Below, piece after piece: positions 24,540 to 33,294 of a stretch of 64,000 bases of DNA. Position numbers and translations under genes: made by a program. Every line of letters begins with the position of its first letter. Within the stretch, counting starts at the first letter, position 1. The notes under the pieces are model-generated. The model was not told the origin of the DNA. It saw only the letters and a list, made by a program, of their open reading frames with translations, and did not search any database. This stretch comes from Paraburkholderia kirstenboschensis (GTDB lineage: Bacteria > Pseudomonadota > Gammaproteobacteria > Burkholderiales > Burkholderiaceae): assembly GCF_904848585.1 (NCBI RefSeq), contig NZ_CAJHCR010000016.1:103109-167108 (forward strand), given 5' to 3'.

Positions 24540-25538
24540 ATGAGCTTCTACCCGCACTTCCGTCCTCGCCGCATGCGCCGCGACGACTTCTCGCGCCGCC
24601 TGATGCGCGAGAACATTCTCACCACCAACGATCTGATTTACCCCGTCTTTGTTGTCGAAGGCACCAACGTGCGGCAAGCCGTGCCGTCGATGCCTGGCGT
24701 CGAGCGGGTTTCGGTCGACTTGCTGATGAAAGTCGCCGAGCAGTGCGTCGAGCTTGGCGTGCCAGTGCTGTCGCTGTTTCCGGCGATCGAGCCGTCGCTG
24801 AAAACGCCCGATGGCCGTGAAGCCACCAACGCCGCGGGTTTGATCCCGCGCGCGGTGCGCGAGTTGAAAAAGCACTTCCCCGATCTGGGCGTGCTCACCG
24901 ACGTCGCGCTGGATCCGTACACGAGCCACGGCCAGGACGGCGTGCTCGACGAAAACGGCTACGTGATCAACGATGAAACCGTCGATATCCTGATCGAACA
25001 GGCACGCGCGCAGGCCGAAGCCGGCGTCGATATCGTCGCGCCCTCGGACATGATGGACGGCCGGATCGGCGCCATCCGCGAAATGCTGGAAAGCGAGGAC
25101 CATGTCCACACGCGCATCATGGCTTATGCGGCCAAGTTCGCGTCCGCGTTCTACGGCCCGTTCCGCGACGCCGTCGGCTCCGCGACGAACCTCGGCAAGA
25201 GCAACAAGATGACGTACCAGATGGACCCCGCCAACTCCAACGAGGCCTTGCGCGAGGTGCAAGCGGACATCAACGAAGGCGCGGACATGGTGATGGTCAA
25301 GCCGGGCATGCCGTACCTGGATATCGTGCGCCGCGTGAAGGACGAGTTCCAGTTCCCGACCTACGTCTATCAGGTGAGCGGCGAATACGCGATGCTGAAG
25401 GCAGCGGCTCAGAACGGCTGGCTGGATCACGACAAGGCGATGATGGAATCGCTGCTCGCCTTCAAGCGCGCGGGCGCGGACGGCATTCTGACCTATTTCG
25501 CGCTGGATGCAGCGCGGATTCTTCGCTCGCAGAAGTAG
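24540..25538 (+). CDS. hemB: Porphobilinogen synthase (5-aminolevulinate dehydratase)
   Basis: 332 residues from ATG 24540 (MSFYPHFRPRRMRRDDFSRR). Condenses two 5-aminolevulinates to porphobilinogen in heme synthesis. The metal segment reads LTDVALDPYTSHGQDG, with Asp/Ala in place of the zinc cysteines, so this is the Mg-dependent Pseudomonas-like type. Catalytic lysines are expected in GKSNKMTYQM and MVMVKPGMPYLD; APSDMMDGRIGAIR is the conserved block. Single gene with a clear terminator; it supplies heme for the nearby cytochrome genes. Confidence 0.96.
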   Translation: MSFYPHFRPRRMRRDDFSRRLMRENILTTNDLIYPVFVVEGTNVRQAVPSMPGVERVSVDLLMKVAEQCVELGVPVLSLFPAIEPSLKTPDGREATNAAGLIPRAVRELKKHFPDLGVLTDVALDPYTSHGQDGVLDENGYVINDETVDILIEQARAQAEAGVDIVAPSDMMDGRIGAIREMLESEDHVHTRIMAYAAKFASAFYGPFRDAVGSATNLGKSNKMTYQMDPANSNEALREVQADINEGADMVMVKPGMPYLDIVRRVKDEFQFPTYVYQVSGEYAMLKAAAQNGWLDHDKAMMESLLAFKRAGADGILTYFALDAARILRSQK

Positions 25539-25622
25539 TTCGCGCCGCGCTTGGCGGCAACGAGCTCGTCTGGCTGGGCCGCGTGCATTCATGTGTGAGG
25601 TCAGCAGGGCGCAGAAAGTAGA

Positions 25623-25660
25623 ACGGAGGCGGACTTTCGGTCACGCCTCCGTTTTTTTTT
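25623..25660 (+). terminator. Intrinsic terminator of hemB
   Basis: ACGGAGGCG / CGCCTCCGT 9-bp stem with a 12-nt loop and a run of nine T on the plus strand. Confidence 0.9.
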
Positions 25661-25701
25661 GCACTCGCGCTTGAGTCCGCTCGTTCATGCGGTCATTGCA
25701 A

Positions 25702-27561
25702 TCACGCCTGAGGTCGGCTCGCCCGTTCGAGCGTGCGCAGAAATTTGTCGGCCGACTCATAACCGACGACGCGCAGTACCTCCTTGCCGCCGCGGTCGAA
25801 GAAGATAATTCCCGGTGGGCCGAAAAGGCCGAAGCGCTTCAGCAGCGCCTGATCGTCGGTATTGTTGGCCGTTACGTCGGCGCGCAGCAGGTTCATCTCC
25901 TTCAATTTCGCCTGGACGCGCGGGTCGCTGAAGGTGAATTTCTCCATCTCTTTGCAACTGACGCACCAGTCGGCGTAAAAATCGAGCATGGCCGGCTGCG
26001 CGGCAGCTTTGACGGCCTGGTCCAGTCCGACGGATGAGCGCACCGGTTGAAACGCCAGATCGCCCTGCGACGCATTCTGGGGCGAGCCAGCCGCACGATC
26101 CGGCACCGGCGCGCCGGCGCGCGTTGCCAGCACCGCCAACGGACGCAATGGATCTGACGACCCCGCCGCAAGGCCGACAAGCAGCACCGCCGCCCAAACG
26201 GCCAAGGCGGCGCCGATACCGCGGCCCAGCTGGCGCCATATCGACGCTTGCGCCAAAGGCGCCGAAAACAGGCCCAGCGACGCCGCGGCGATCAAGAGCC
26301 AGAGCGCAGTCAGGAGCATGGCAGCCGTTGCTCCAAGCACCGGCCAGACGATCCAGAGCGCCGCTGCGAGCAGCACGACACCAAACAGCACTTTGACGCC
26401 GTCCATCCACGCGCCGGCGCGCGGCAGCAAGGTTCCGGCGCCAAATCCGATGATAAGCAACGGCACCCCAAGCCCAAGTCCCATGGAAAACAGCGCGGCG
26501 CCACCGAGCACGGCGTTCCCCGTGTGCGCGATGAAGGCGAGTACCGCGAAAAGGGGCGCGGTCATGCAGGCACCCACGACCAGCGCAGACAGCGCGCCCA
26601 TCGCAGCAACGGCTGCAAACTTGCCGCCCGAGCGTCGCGCCGACGCATGTGAAACGCCATCCTGCCAGCGCTGCGGCAATGCGATATCAAAACCCCCGAT
26701 CAGCGTGAGCGCAAAAGCGGTCAGTAGCACGCCGAACGCACCCAATACCCATGGGTTCTGCAACCACGCGCCCAGACTTTGCCCAACGAGCCCGGCGGCG
26801 ATTCCGAGCGCGGTGTAGACGAGCGCCATTCCGATTACATAGGCGAGAGATAGCGCCAAGCCCCTCGCGCGCGTGACCCGTGCGCCCTCGCCGATGATGA
26901 TTGCCGAAAGAATGGGAATCATCGGATATGAGCACGGCAGCAGGCTCAGCACCATGCCCGCGACGAAGTAAAGTCCGATGATCGTGAGGAAACCGCCGCC
27001 CTGCAGCAACGATTGCGCGTAGTCGGCGTTGGTGGCCCGCTCGTACCATGGCGTATCGCTCGGAGCAGATTGCTGCGCAGCTGCGCTGCCCGCCGATTGC
27101 AGCGCGGCGCCGCTTACATGGTAGACGCGCTCCATCGGCGGATAACAGATGCCGGCGTCCGCACAGCCTTGAGATGTCACGGCCAGATCGAACCCTCCTG
27201 CCGCCTGCTTGACCGGAATGCGGATCGTCAGCTCATTGCGATAGGTCTCGACGTTCTTGTTGAACGTCTGGTCGAATTTAATATGGCCCGCCGGCAACTG
27301 CGGCTCGCCGATTGTCGCGTTTCCACTTCGAGTCGCGAACGCGAAACGCTCGCGGTACATGTAGTAGCCGTCAGCAATTTTGTACGTGACGTCGACTTCG
27401 CCCGGCTTTTCTGCCGCGCTGAACTTGAACGCTACCGCCGGATCGAGGAAATCGTCTGCCGCACGGGCGAGGGTGCAGAACTGCGCGAAGATCAGGCTGG
27501 CAAGGAGAAGGAATGCGGCACGAAGCGCATGGCGCGCGCGCCCGTCGAGACAGTTAAACAT
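25702..27561 (-). CDS. dsbD: Thiol:disulfide interchange protein DsbD
   Basis: 619 residues from ATG 27561, 8 bp overlapping the cutA 3' end. Carries electrons from cytoplasmic thioredoxin across the inner membrane to DsbC and to cytochrome c maturation. Signal peptide to about residue 34. N-terminal immunoglobulin-like domain with the pair TSQGCADAGICYPP. Eight-helix membrane core with Cys in SLLPCSYPMIPI and GACMTAPLF. C-terminal thioredoxin domain with WCVSC. All six redox cysteines are present. Coupled to cutA, a common pairing. Confidence 0.95.
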   Translation of the reverse strand: MFNCLDGRARHALRAAFLLLASLIFAQFCTLARAADDFLDPAVAFKFSAAEKPGEVDVTYKIADGYYMYRERFAFATRSGNATIGEPQLPAGHIKFDQTFNKNVETYRNELTIRIPVKQAAGGFDLAVTSQGCADAGICYPPMERVYHVSGAALQSAGSAAAQQSAPSDTPWYERATNADYAQSLLQGGGFLTIIGLYFVAGMVLSLLPCSYPMIPILSAIIIGEGARVTRARGLALSLAYVIGMALVYTALGIAAGLVGQSLGAWLQNPWVLGAFGVLLTAFALTLIGGFDIALPQRWQDGVSHASARRSGGKFAAVAAMGALSALVVGACMTAPLFAVLAFIAHTGNAVLGGAALFSMGLGLGVPLLIIGFGAGTLLPRAGAWMDGVKVLFGVVLLAAALWIVWPVLGATAAMLLTALWLLIAAASLGLFSAPLAQASIWRQLGRGIGAALAVWAAVLLVGLAAGSSDPLRPLAVLATRAGAPVPDRAAGSPQNASQGDLAFQPVRSSVGLDQAVKAAAQPAMLDFYADWCVSCKEMEKFTFSDPRVQAKLKEMNLLRADVTANNTDDQALLKRFGLFGPPGIIFFDRGGKEVLRVVGYESADKFLRTLERASRPQA

Positions 27562-27886
27562 GTAGAGGGCGTTGCGTTTCTGCAAGGATCCACTGACCAT
27601 AGGCGGCCGAGGCCATGGCTTGCCACGACAGAACTTCCGGCGTGTCGTACGGATGGTGCGTCTGTATGTACTGCTCAAGCTCAAGTGCGCGCGCGGTGCT
27701 CGTCTTGAACAACAACTGGATTTCTTGTGCCGTTTCGACGCGACCCTGCCAGTGGTAGCTCGATTGCACGGCGCCGAGCTGCGTTACGCAGGCGCACAGC
27801 CGGGCGGCGAGCGCGTCTGCGGCGAGCCTGTCGGCAACGGCCGCGTCGGGCACCGTCGTCAGAATCAAGGTAATACTCACGCTCAC
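27554..27886 (-). CDS. cutA: Divalent-cation tolerance protein CutA
   Basis: 110 residues from a GTG at 27886, which has GGAG 6 bp upstream. The longer open frame to 27931 lacks family similarity in its extra N-terminus. Small trimeric PII-like protein; family marks are LTTVPDAAVADRLAADALAARLCACV and the YHWQGRVETAQEIQLLFKT block with HPYDTPEVL. Linked to copper tolerance in E. coli but of unsettled function. The stop lies inside the dsbD start region, so the two genes are probably translated together. Confidence 0.92.
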   Translation of the reverse strand: MSVSITLILTTVPDAAVADRLAADALAARLCACVTQLGAVQSSYHWQGRVETAQEIQLLFKTSTARALELEQYIQTHHPYDTPEVLSWQAMASAAYGQWILAETQRPLHV

Positions 27887-28159
27887 AGAAAGCTCCAGCA
27901 AGGCACGGTTCGGGTGCCAATATCGTATCACCTAGCCTTGAAGTGCCGCAGGCAGCTCGGGGCCGCGCGTGCGGCATTTGGTCACCGCGGACTGACTGAC
28001 TCCCTCGTTGCACTTGGATTCCGAAGCGGAAACTGGGCTGGTGGCCGCTTGGTGGCATTCATACGCGGCTGCGGCCGCTTAGTCACGCGTGCTTAGGCCC
28101 GCCATCGCCCTTCTCGATCGCCTTTTCTTGCGAAGCTCCGCTTCACGGCAACATTTGCC
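27887..28159. other. Spacer between cutA and rplQ, no gene seen
   Basis: About 270 bp upstream of cutA and downstream of the ribosomal cluster. No supported ORF, tRNA or long inverted repeat. It should carry the cutA-dsbD promoter, but no clear hexamers stand out. Confidence 0.5.
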
Positions 28160-28201
28160 TCGCCAAAAAACAAAACCCCACGCTCCGAAAAACGTGGGGT
28201 T
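28160..28201 (-). terminator. Terminator at the end of the ribosomal supercluster
   Basis: AACCCCACG / CGTGGGGTT (28174-28182 with 28193-28201). On the minus strand it is followed by TTGTTTTTTGG. It lies about 50 bp after the rplQ stop. Confidence 0.88.
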
Positions 28202-28253
28202 CGTCAGCATTCTGTAGCCAAGCTTGATGCCTGGCTTTTTGGTGCCTTGAAGC

Positions 28254-28646
28254 TTACTCGGCTTCTTGCACTTCAACTTCTTCAACTTCCGGACGGTCGA
28301 GCAATTCAACCAGAGCCATCGGTGCATTGTCGCCGACGCGGAAGCCGAACTTCAGCACGCGCAGGTAGCCGCCCGGACGGGTTGCGTAGCGCGGGCCGAG
28401 GACTTCAAACAGCTTCGTGACCGAGTCACGATCGCGCAGGCGGTTGAATGCCAGACGACGATTTGCCAGCGACGGCTTCTTGCCAAGCGTGATCAGCGGC
28501 TCGACAACTTTACGGAGTTCTTTCGCCTTCGGCAGCGTGGTCTTGATGACTTCGTGCTCGATCAACGAGTTGGACATATTACGGAGCATTGCCAGACGGT
28601 GGCTGCTCGTGCGGTTGAGTTTCCGCAGACCATGACGGTGACGCAT
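28254..28646 (-). CDS. rplQ: 50S ribosomal protein L17
   Basis: 130 residues, starting with the invariant MRHRHGLRKLNRTSSHR block. NSLIEHEVIKTTLPKAKELR and GGYLRVLKFGFRVGDNAPMALVEL are family signatures. A short acidic tail (EVEEVEVQEAE) follows. L17 lines the exit-tunnel side of the large subunit. Last gene of the alpha operon after rpoA (169-bp spacer), ending at a terminator. Confidence 0.97.
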   Translation of the reverse strand: MRHRHGLRKLNRTSSHRLAMLRNMSNSLIEHEVIKTTLPKAKELRKVVEPLITLGKKPSLANRRLAFNRLRDRDSVTKLFEVLGPRYATRPGGYLRVLKFGFRVGDNAPMALVELLDRPEVEEVEVQEAE

Positions 28647-28815
28647 GTTGATTCCTTCGATTCAGAGTTTTGGTCCAGCTCTTCTATCGCGCTCGATCTA
28701 CTACAAGTAGCGAGTGCACGGGCCGGTAGTGAAAAAAGCAAGACGCGGATTTTAAAGGAAAATCCGCGTCTTTGCCAGTGCAGCGACGGGTTCTGTCCCG
28801 AGACGAAGCGCCGAC

Positions 28816-29793
28816 TTACTTGTCCAGCCCAGCGGGCGGCCAATTTTCGAGCTTCATGCCGAGCGTCAAACCACGCGACGCCAGTACTTCCTTGATTTCG
28901 TTCAGCGACTTGCGGCCCAGATTCGGCGTTTTGAGCAACTCGTTTTCCGTGCGCTGGATCAGATCGCCGATGTAGTAGATGTTCTCGGCCTTCAGGCAGT
29001 TCGCGGAACGAACCGTCAATTCGAGATCATCGACCGGACGCAGCAGGATCGGATCGATCTGCGGCGCGCGCGACGGCGCTTCAGCCGTTGCTTCGGTGCC
29101 TTCCAGTGCAGCGAACACCGACAGTTGATCAACCAGAATGCGAGCCGATTGACGGATCGCTTCTTCCGGCGAGATCACGCCGTTCGTTTCGATGTTCATC
29201 ACAAGCTTGTCGAGGTCGGTACGCTGTTCGACGCGAGCGCTTTCAACGGCGTAGCTCACGCGGCGAACCGGCGAGAACGACGCGTCCAGCACGATACGGC
29301 CGATGATCTTGGCCGACTCTTCGCCGTAACGACGCACATTGCCGGGCACGTAACCGCGGCCCTTCTCGACCTTGATCTGGACGTCGAGCTTACCGCCCTT
29401 CGACAGATGCGCGATCACGTGATCAGGGTTGATCACTTCGCAATCGTGCGCGAGTTCGATGTCGCCAGCGGTAACAACGCCTTCGCCTTCCTTGCGCAGC
29501 GTAACCGTCACTTCGTCACGGTTATGCAGCTTGAACACCACGCCCTTCAGGTTCAACAACAGGTTGACCACGTCCTCTTGCACACCGTCGAGCGTCGAAT
29601 ACTCATGTACGACGCCTGCGATCGTCACTTCGGTCGGCGCGTAGCCGATCATCGACGACAACAGCACGCGCCGGAGCGCGTTACCCAAGGTGTGGCCGTA
29701 ACCGCGTTCAAACGGTTCCATGACCACTTTCGCGTGGCTTTCGCCCAGCGATTCAACTGCGATGATCTTGGGCTTCAACAAACTGGTTTGCAT
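28816..29793 (-). CDS. rpoA: RNA polymerase alpha subunit
   Basis: 325 residues. N-terminal dimerisation domain ([18 protein letters not shown], about 31-48; [13 protein letters not shown]), a linker around residue 235-250, and the C-terminal DNA/UP-element-binding domain ([43 protein letters not shown]). It scaffolds assembly of beta and beta'. Located between rpsD and rplQ; the 124-bp spacer before it folds into two stem-loops. Confidence 0.97.
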
Positions 29794-29813
29794 AGGTTTT
29801 CCTTTTCAATACC

Positions 29814-29897
29814 CTCGGCTCGTTACACCGATAAGGCTGACCGGTAACAACCTGAAAATAAACAGCCGAGACTCCCCCTTGCGCAACGCAATCGGGG
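29814..29897 (-). promoter_or_regulatory. Two stem-loops in the rpsD-rpoA spacer
   Basis: In minus-strand reading the first is CCCC-GA-TTGCG-TTG-CGCAA-GGGG (29874-29897). The second is a nested structure closed by CTCGGCT / AGCCGAG (29814-29870) with inner GTTAC / GTAAC and ACCG / CGGT. No T-run follows either. They are candidates for mRNA processing or a ribosomal-protein control site, drawn by eye only. Confidence 0.5.
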
Positions 29898-29917
29898 TGC
29901 CCCGGCCGTTAATCCGA

Positions 29918-30541
29918 TTACCGCGAATACAATTCGACGATCAGGCTTTCGTTGATATCGCCAGCGATGTCGCTGCGTTCCGGCTTCGACTTGAACGTGC
30001 CTTCGAACTTCTTCGAATCGACAGCGACCCAGCTGGGCATGCCGCCCTGCTCAGCCAGCGACAGCGCTTCGAGAATACGCGCTTGTTTCTTCGATTGTTC
30101 GCGCACCGCGACGACGTCGCCTGCCTTCACTTGCATCGACGGAATATTCGACACGACGCCGTTCACCGTGATCGCCTTGTGGCTCACCAGCTGACGCGCC
30201 TCAGCACGCGTCGAGCCGAAGCCCATGCGATACACGACGTTATCCAGACGCGACTCGAGCAATTGCAGCAGGTTTTCACCCGTGTTGCCCTTCAGACGGT
30301 CGGCTTCAGCGAAGTAACGGCGGAACTGGCGCTCGAGGACACCGTAGATGCGCTTCACTTTTTGCTTTTCGCGCAACTGCGTGCCGTAGTCGGACGTACG
30401 TGCACCCGAGGTGCGGCCATGCTGGCCAGGCTTGCTGTCAAGCTTGCACTTGTCAGCGAGCGAACGACGGGCGCTCTTCAGGAACAGGTCAGTGCCTTCA
30501 CGGCGGGACAGCTTGGCCTTAGGGCCGATATAACGTGCCAC
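29918..30541 (-). CDS. rpsD: 30S ribosomal protein S4
   Basis: 207 residues of the zinc-free type. MARYIGPKAKLSRREGTDLFLKSA opens the protein, and the S4 RNA-binding domain (ESRLDNVVYRMGFGSTRAEARQLVSHKAITVNG) spans about 95-160. It nucleates 16S 5'-domain assembly and in E. coli represses the alpha operon. Lies between rpsK and rpoA in the usual order. Confidence 0.97.
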   Translation of the reverse strand: MARYIGPKAKLSRREGTDLFLKSARRSLADKCKLDSKPGQHGRTSGARTSDYGTQLREKQKVKRIYGVLERQFRRYFAEADRLKGNTGENLLQLLESRLDNVVYRMGFGSTRAEARQLVSHKAITVNGVVSNIPSMQVKAGDVVAVREQSKKQARILEALSLAEQGGMPSWVAVDSKKFEGTFKSKPERSDIAGDINESLIVELYSR

Positions 30542-30641
30542 GTTGATTCCTTCGTTGATTGATCACGCGAATGCAGGCACTCGCGCTAGTCCGAACCCTT
30601 TGGGTCGAACAGTGGGCTTAGTCAATTCAATAGCGCAAGCA

Positions 30642-30679
30642 GCCTGTTTCGCCGGTTACTAGATCCGGCGGCAACAGGC
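30642..30679 (-). other. Stem-loop in the rpsK-rpsD spacer
   Basis: GCCTGTT and AACAGGC (7 bp) enclose an inner GCCGG / CCGGC stem across a small internal loop. It lies within the 156-bp spacer between rpsK and rpsD and has no terminal T-run. Possible mRNA processing or translational control element. Confidence 0.4.
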
Positions 30680-30697
30680 GCTAGCGAAAACAGCGTC

Positions 30698-31102
30698 TTA
30701 GATACGACGACGCTTCGGCGGACGGCAGCCGTTGTGCGGGACCGGAGTTACGTCGGAGATCGCGGTGATCTTGATGCCAAGACCATGCAACGCGCGCACC
30801 GCCGACTCACGGCCAGGACCGGGGCCCTTGATCCGCACTTCGAGGTTCTTCACGCCGTATTCCATCGCCACGCGGCCAGCCGATTCGGCTGCCACCTGGG
30901 CTGCAAACGGGGTCGATTTACGCGAACCCTTGAAGCCCTGACCACCCGACGTTGCCCAAGCAAGTGCATTGCCTTGACGATCGGTGATCGTGATGATGGT
31001 GTTGTTGAACGACGCGTGAACGTGAACCACGCCCTCGGCGACGTTCTTCTTGACCTTCTTGCGAACGCGTTGCGCCGCGGAGTTGTTCGAAGCCTTAGCC
31101 AT
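30698..31102 (-). CDS. rpsK: 30S ribosomal protein S11
   Basis: 134 residues. Lys-rich start, then HASFNNTIITITDRQGNALAWATSGG and the C-terminal RSAVRALHGLGIKITAISDVTPVPHNGCRPPKRRR, both strongly conserved. Forms part of the 30S platform near the mRNA exit. 28 bp after rpsM. Confidence 0.97.
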   Translation of the reverse strand: MAKASNNSAAQRVRKKVKKNVAEGVVHVHASFNNTIITITDRQGNALAWATSGGQGFKGSRKSTPFAAQVAAESAGRVAMEYGVKNLEVRIKGPGPGRESAVRALHGLGIKITAISDVTPVPHNGCRPPKRRRI

Positions 31103-31130
31103 TACGTTTTCCTGTAACTGTCAGTTCCGC

Positions 31131-31496
31131 TTACTTCTTCAGCGATTGCGCTGCACGACGCGGACCCTTGCGCGTACGGGCATTCGTACGCGTACGTTGG
31201 CCGCGCAGGGGCAAGCCCTTACGATGCCGCACGCCACGGTAGCAGCCGAGATCCATCAGGCGCTTAATGTTCATCGTCGTTTCACGGCGCAGATCGCCTT
31301 CAACGATGAACTTGCCGACTTCTTCACGCAGCTTTTCGAGGTCTGCGTCGTTCAGGTCTTTGACCTTCTTCGAAAATGCCACACCAGCAGCGACGCAAAT
31401 GTCGCGCGAGCGCGTGCGGCCTACACCGTAAATTGCCGTCAGGCCGATTTCGGTATGCTGGTGATTCGGGATGTTAACCCCTGCGATACGAGCCAT
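31131..31496 (-). CDS. rpsM: 30S ribosomal protein S13
   Basis: 121 residues. MARIAGVNIPNHQHTEIGLTAIYGVGRTRS and the C-terminal RGVRHRKGLPLRGQRTRTNARTRKGPRR are diagnostic. Located in the 30S head, contacting the 50S and P-site tRNA through its basic tail. It follows rpmJ by 41 bp and heads the alpha-operon genes rpsM-rpsK-rpsD-rpoA-rplQ. Confidence 0.97.
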   Translation of the reverse strand: MARIAGVNIPNHQHTEIGLTAIYGVGRTRSRDICVAAGVAFSKKVKDLNDADLEKLREEVGKFIVEGDLRRETTMNIKRLMDLGCYRGVRHRKGLPLRGQRTRTNARTRKGPRRAAQSLKK

Positions 31497-31537
31497 TGTT
31501 TTTCCTCAAACAAAAAGCGCAGCAAAAAGCGCGGCGT

Positions 31538-31654
31538 TCAGCCTTGACGCTGTTTGTGGCGCGGATCAGAGCTGCAAATCACGCGCACAACGCCTTTGCG
31601 CTTGATGATCTTGCAATTGCGGCAAATGCGCTTAACCGATGCCATCACTTTCAT
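31538..31654 (-). CDS. rpmJ: 50S ribosomal protein L36
   Basis: 38 residues: [20 protein letters not shown], then [18 protein letters not shown]. The zinc ligands of the C+ type are present (Cys11, Cys14, Cys27, His33). Small 50S protein near the tunnel. Located between infA and rpsM in the standard position, 20 bp after the infA stop. Confidence 0.96.
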
Positions 31655-31674
31655 GATATTACCCTTTTTTCAAA

Positions 31675-31893
31675 TCACTTCGCCCGGAACACGATCCGCG
31701 CACGCGACAGATCGTAAGGCGTCAATTCAACCGTCACCTTGTCGCCCGGCAGGATTCGGATGTAGTGCATCCGCATCTTGCCGGATATGTGTCCCAATAC
31801 GACATGGCCGTTTTCCAGCTTCACCCTGAAGGTAGCGTTAGGCAGGTTTTCGATGACTTCACCCTGCATCTGGATAACATCGTCTTTGGCCAT
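31675..31893 (-). CDS. infA: Translation initiation factor IF-1
   Basis: 72 residues from ATG 31893 (MAKDDVIQMQGEVIENLPNA); an in-frame ATG four codons upstream is less likely. Single OB fold with FRVKLENGHVVLGHISGKMR and HYIRILPGDKVTVELTPYDLSRARIVFR. Blocks the ribosomal A site during initiation. It starts 8 bp after secY ends. Burkholderia chromosomes often carry a second infA elsewhere. Confidence 0.96.
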   Translation of the reverse strand: MAKDDVIQMQGEVIENLPNATFRVKLENGHVVLGHISGKMRMHYIRILPGDKVTVELTPYDLSRARIVFRAK

Positions 31894-31901
31894 AAGTCCT
31901 T

Positions 31902-33248
31902 TCAACGCATCGGGACGCCGCCGCCTTTGAAATTAGCTTTCTTCAGCAGCGATTCATACTGTTGCGACATAACGTACGACTGCACCTGCGCCATGAAATC
32001 CATTGTGACGACGACAATGATCAGCAGCGACGTTCCACCAAAATAAAACGGCACGTTCCAGCGCAGCACTAAGAACTCGGGCAGCAGACAAACAAACACG
32101 ATGTAGATCGCACCGGCCAGCGTCAGACGCGTCAGGATGCGGTCGATATATCGCGCCGTTTGATCGCCCGGGCGGATGCCAGGAACGAATGCGCCACTCT
32201 TCTTCAGGTTGTCGGCCGTTTCCCTGCTGTTGAACACCAGTGCGGTGTAGAAAAAACAGAAGAAAACGATCGCCAACGCGTACAGCAACACGTACACGGG
32301 TTGGCCGGGCTTGAGGGCTTCGGCCACATTATGCAGCGTGTCTGCGAACCAGCCGGAACGCGACCCCGAACTAAACCAGTTCAGGATGGTTGCCGGGAAG
32401 AGAATGATCGACGATGCAAAGATCGGCGGAATCACGCCCGACATGTTCAACTTCAGCGGCAAATGCGAGGATTGACCGCCGTAGATCTTGTTACCGACTT
32501 GCCGCTTCGCGTAATTCACAAGGATCTTGCGCTGGCCGCGTTCGATGAACACCACCAGATACGTTACAGCAGCAATCAGCGCGACGACGATAATCGCCGA
32601 GATGATGCTCATCGAGCCGGTTCGCACCAGTTCGAAAAGACCGCCGATTGCATTCGGGAAACCCGCTGCAATACCGCCGAAAATGATGATCGAGATACCG
32701 TTGCCGAGTCCGCGCTCCGTGATCTGCTCACCAAGCCACATCAGGAACATCGTGCCCGTTACCAGCGTCACGACCGTCGTCAGCCGAAACACCATTCCTG
32801 GATCAATCACCAGAGCCGGCTGATTTTCCAATGCCACGGCGATGCCGAATGCCTGGAACGTCGCCAGCAAGACCGTGAAGATACGCGTGTACTGCGTGAT
32901 CTTCCGCTGCCCCGCCTGCCCTTCCTTTTTCAGCGCTTCCAGCTGCGGCGAAACAATTGCCAGCAACTGCATGATGATCGACGCCGAGATATACGGCATG
33001 ATCCCGAGCGCGAAAATCGTGAACCGCGAAAGTGCGCCACCCGAGAACATGTTGAACATGCCAAGGATGCCGCCCGACTGGCTCTGGAACAACTTCGCCA
33101 GCTGGTCCGGGTCGATACCCGGCACCGGAATGTGCGCGCCGATACGGTAGACGATCAGCGCCAGCAGCAGAAACACTGCCCGCCGACGCAGATCGCCGAA
33201 CTTCGCCGCGCTGCGACCGGGTTTTGCGAGACTCGGGCTGTTAGCCAA
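31902..33248 (-). CDS. secY: Protein translocase subunit SecY
   Basis: 448 residues from a TTG codon at 33248 (reads MANSPSLAKPGRSAAKFGDL). GGAG 7 bp before it and family length favour it over the ATG at 33266. Channel-forming membrane protein of the Sec translocon with ten helices; plug-region GGALSRFTIFALGIMPYISASIIMQLL and cytoplasmic loops ERGQRKILVNYAKRQVG and GFRxGDQ-like FVPGIRPGDQTARYI are intact. Partner secE lies 29 kb upstream in the same cluster. The weak TTG start inside a very highly expressed operon may lower its output relative to the ribosomal proteins. Confidence 0.95.
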   Translation of the reverse strand: MANSPSLAKPGRSAAKFGDLRRRAVFLLLALIVYRIGAHIPVPGIDPDQLAKLFQSQSGGILGMFNMFSGGALSRFTIFALGIMPYISASIIMQLLAIVSPQLEALKKEGQAGQRKITQYTRIFTVLLATFQAFGIAVALENQPALVIDPGMVFRLTTVVTLVTGTMFLMWLGEQITERGLGNGISIIIFGGIAAGFPNAIGGLFELVRTGSMSIISAIIVVALIAAVTYLVVFIERGQRKILVNYAKRQVGNKIYGGQSSHLPLKLNMSGVIPPIFASSIILFPATILNWFSSGSRSGWFADTLHNVAEALKPGQPVYVLLYALAIVFFCFFYTALVFNSRETADNLKKSGAFVPGIRPGDQTARYIDRILTRLTLAGAIYIVFVCLLPEFLVLRWNVPFYFGGTSLLIIVVVTMDFMAQVQSYVMSQQYESLLKKANFKGGGVPMR

Positions 33249-33294
33249 GTACCTTCTCCGATGCAAATGCTAGTGACGGCAAATAACTTGCGCG

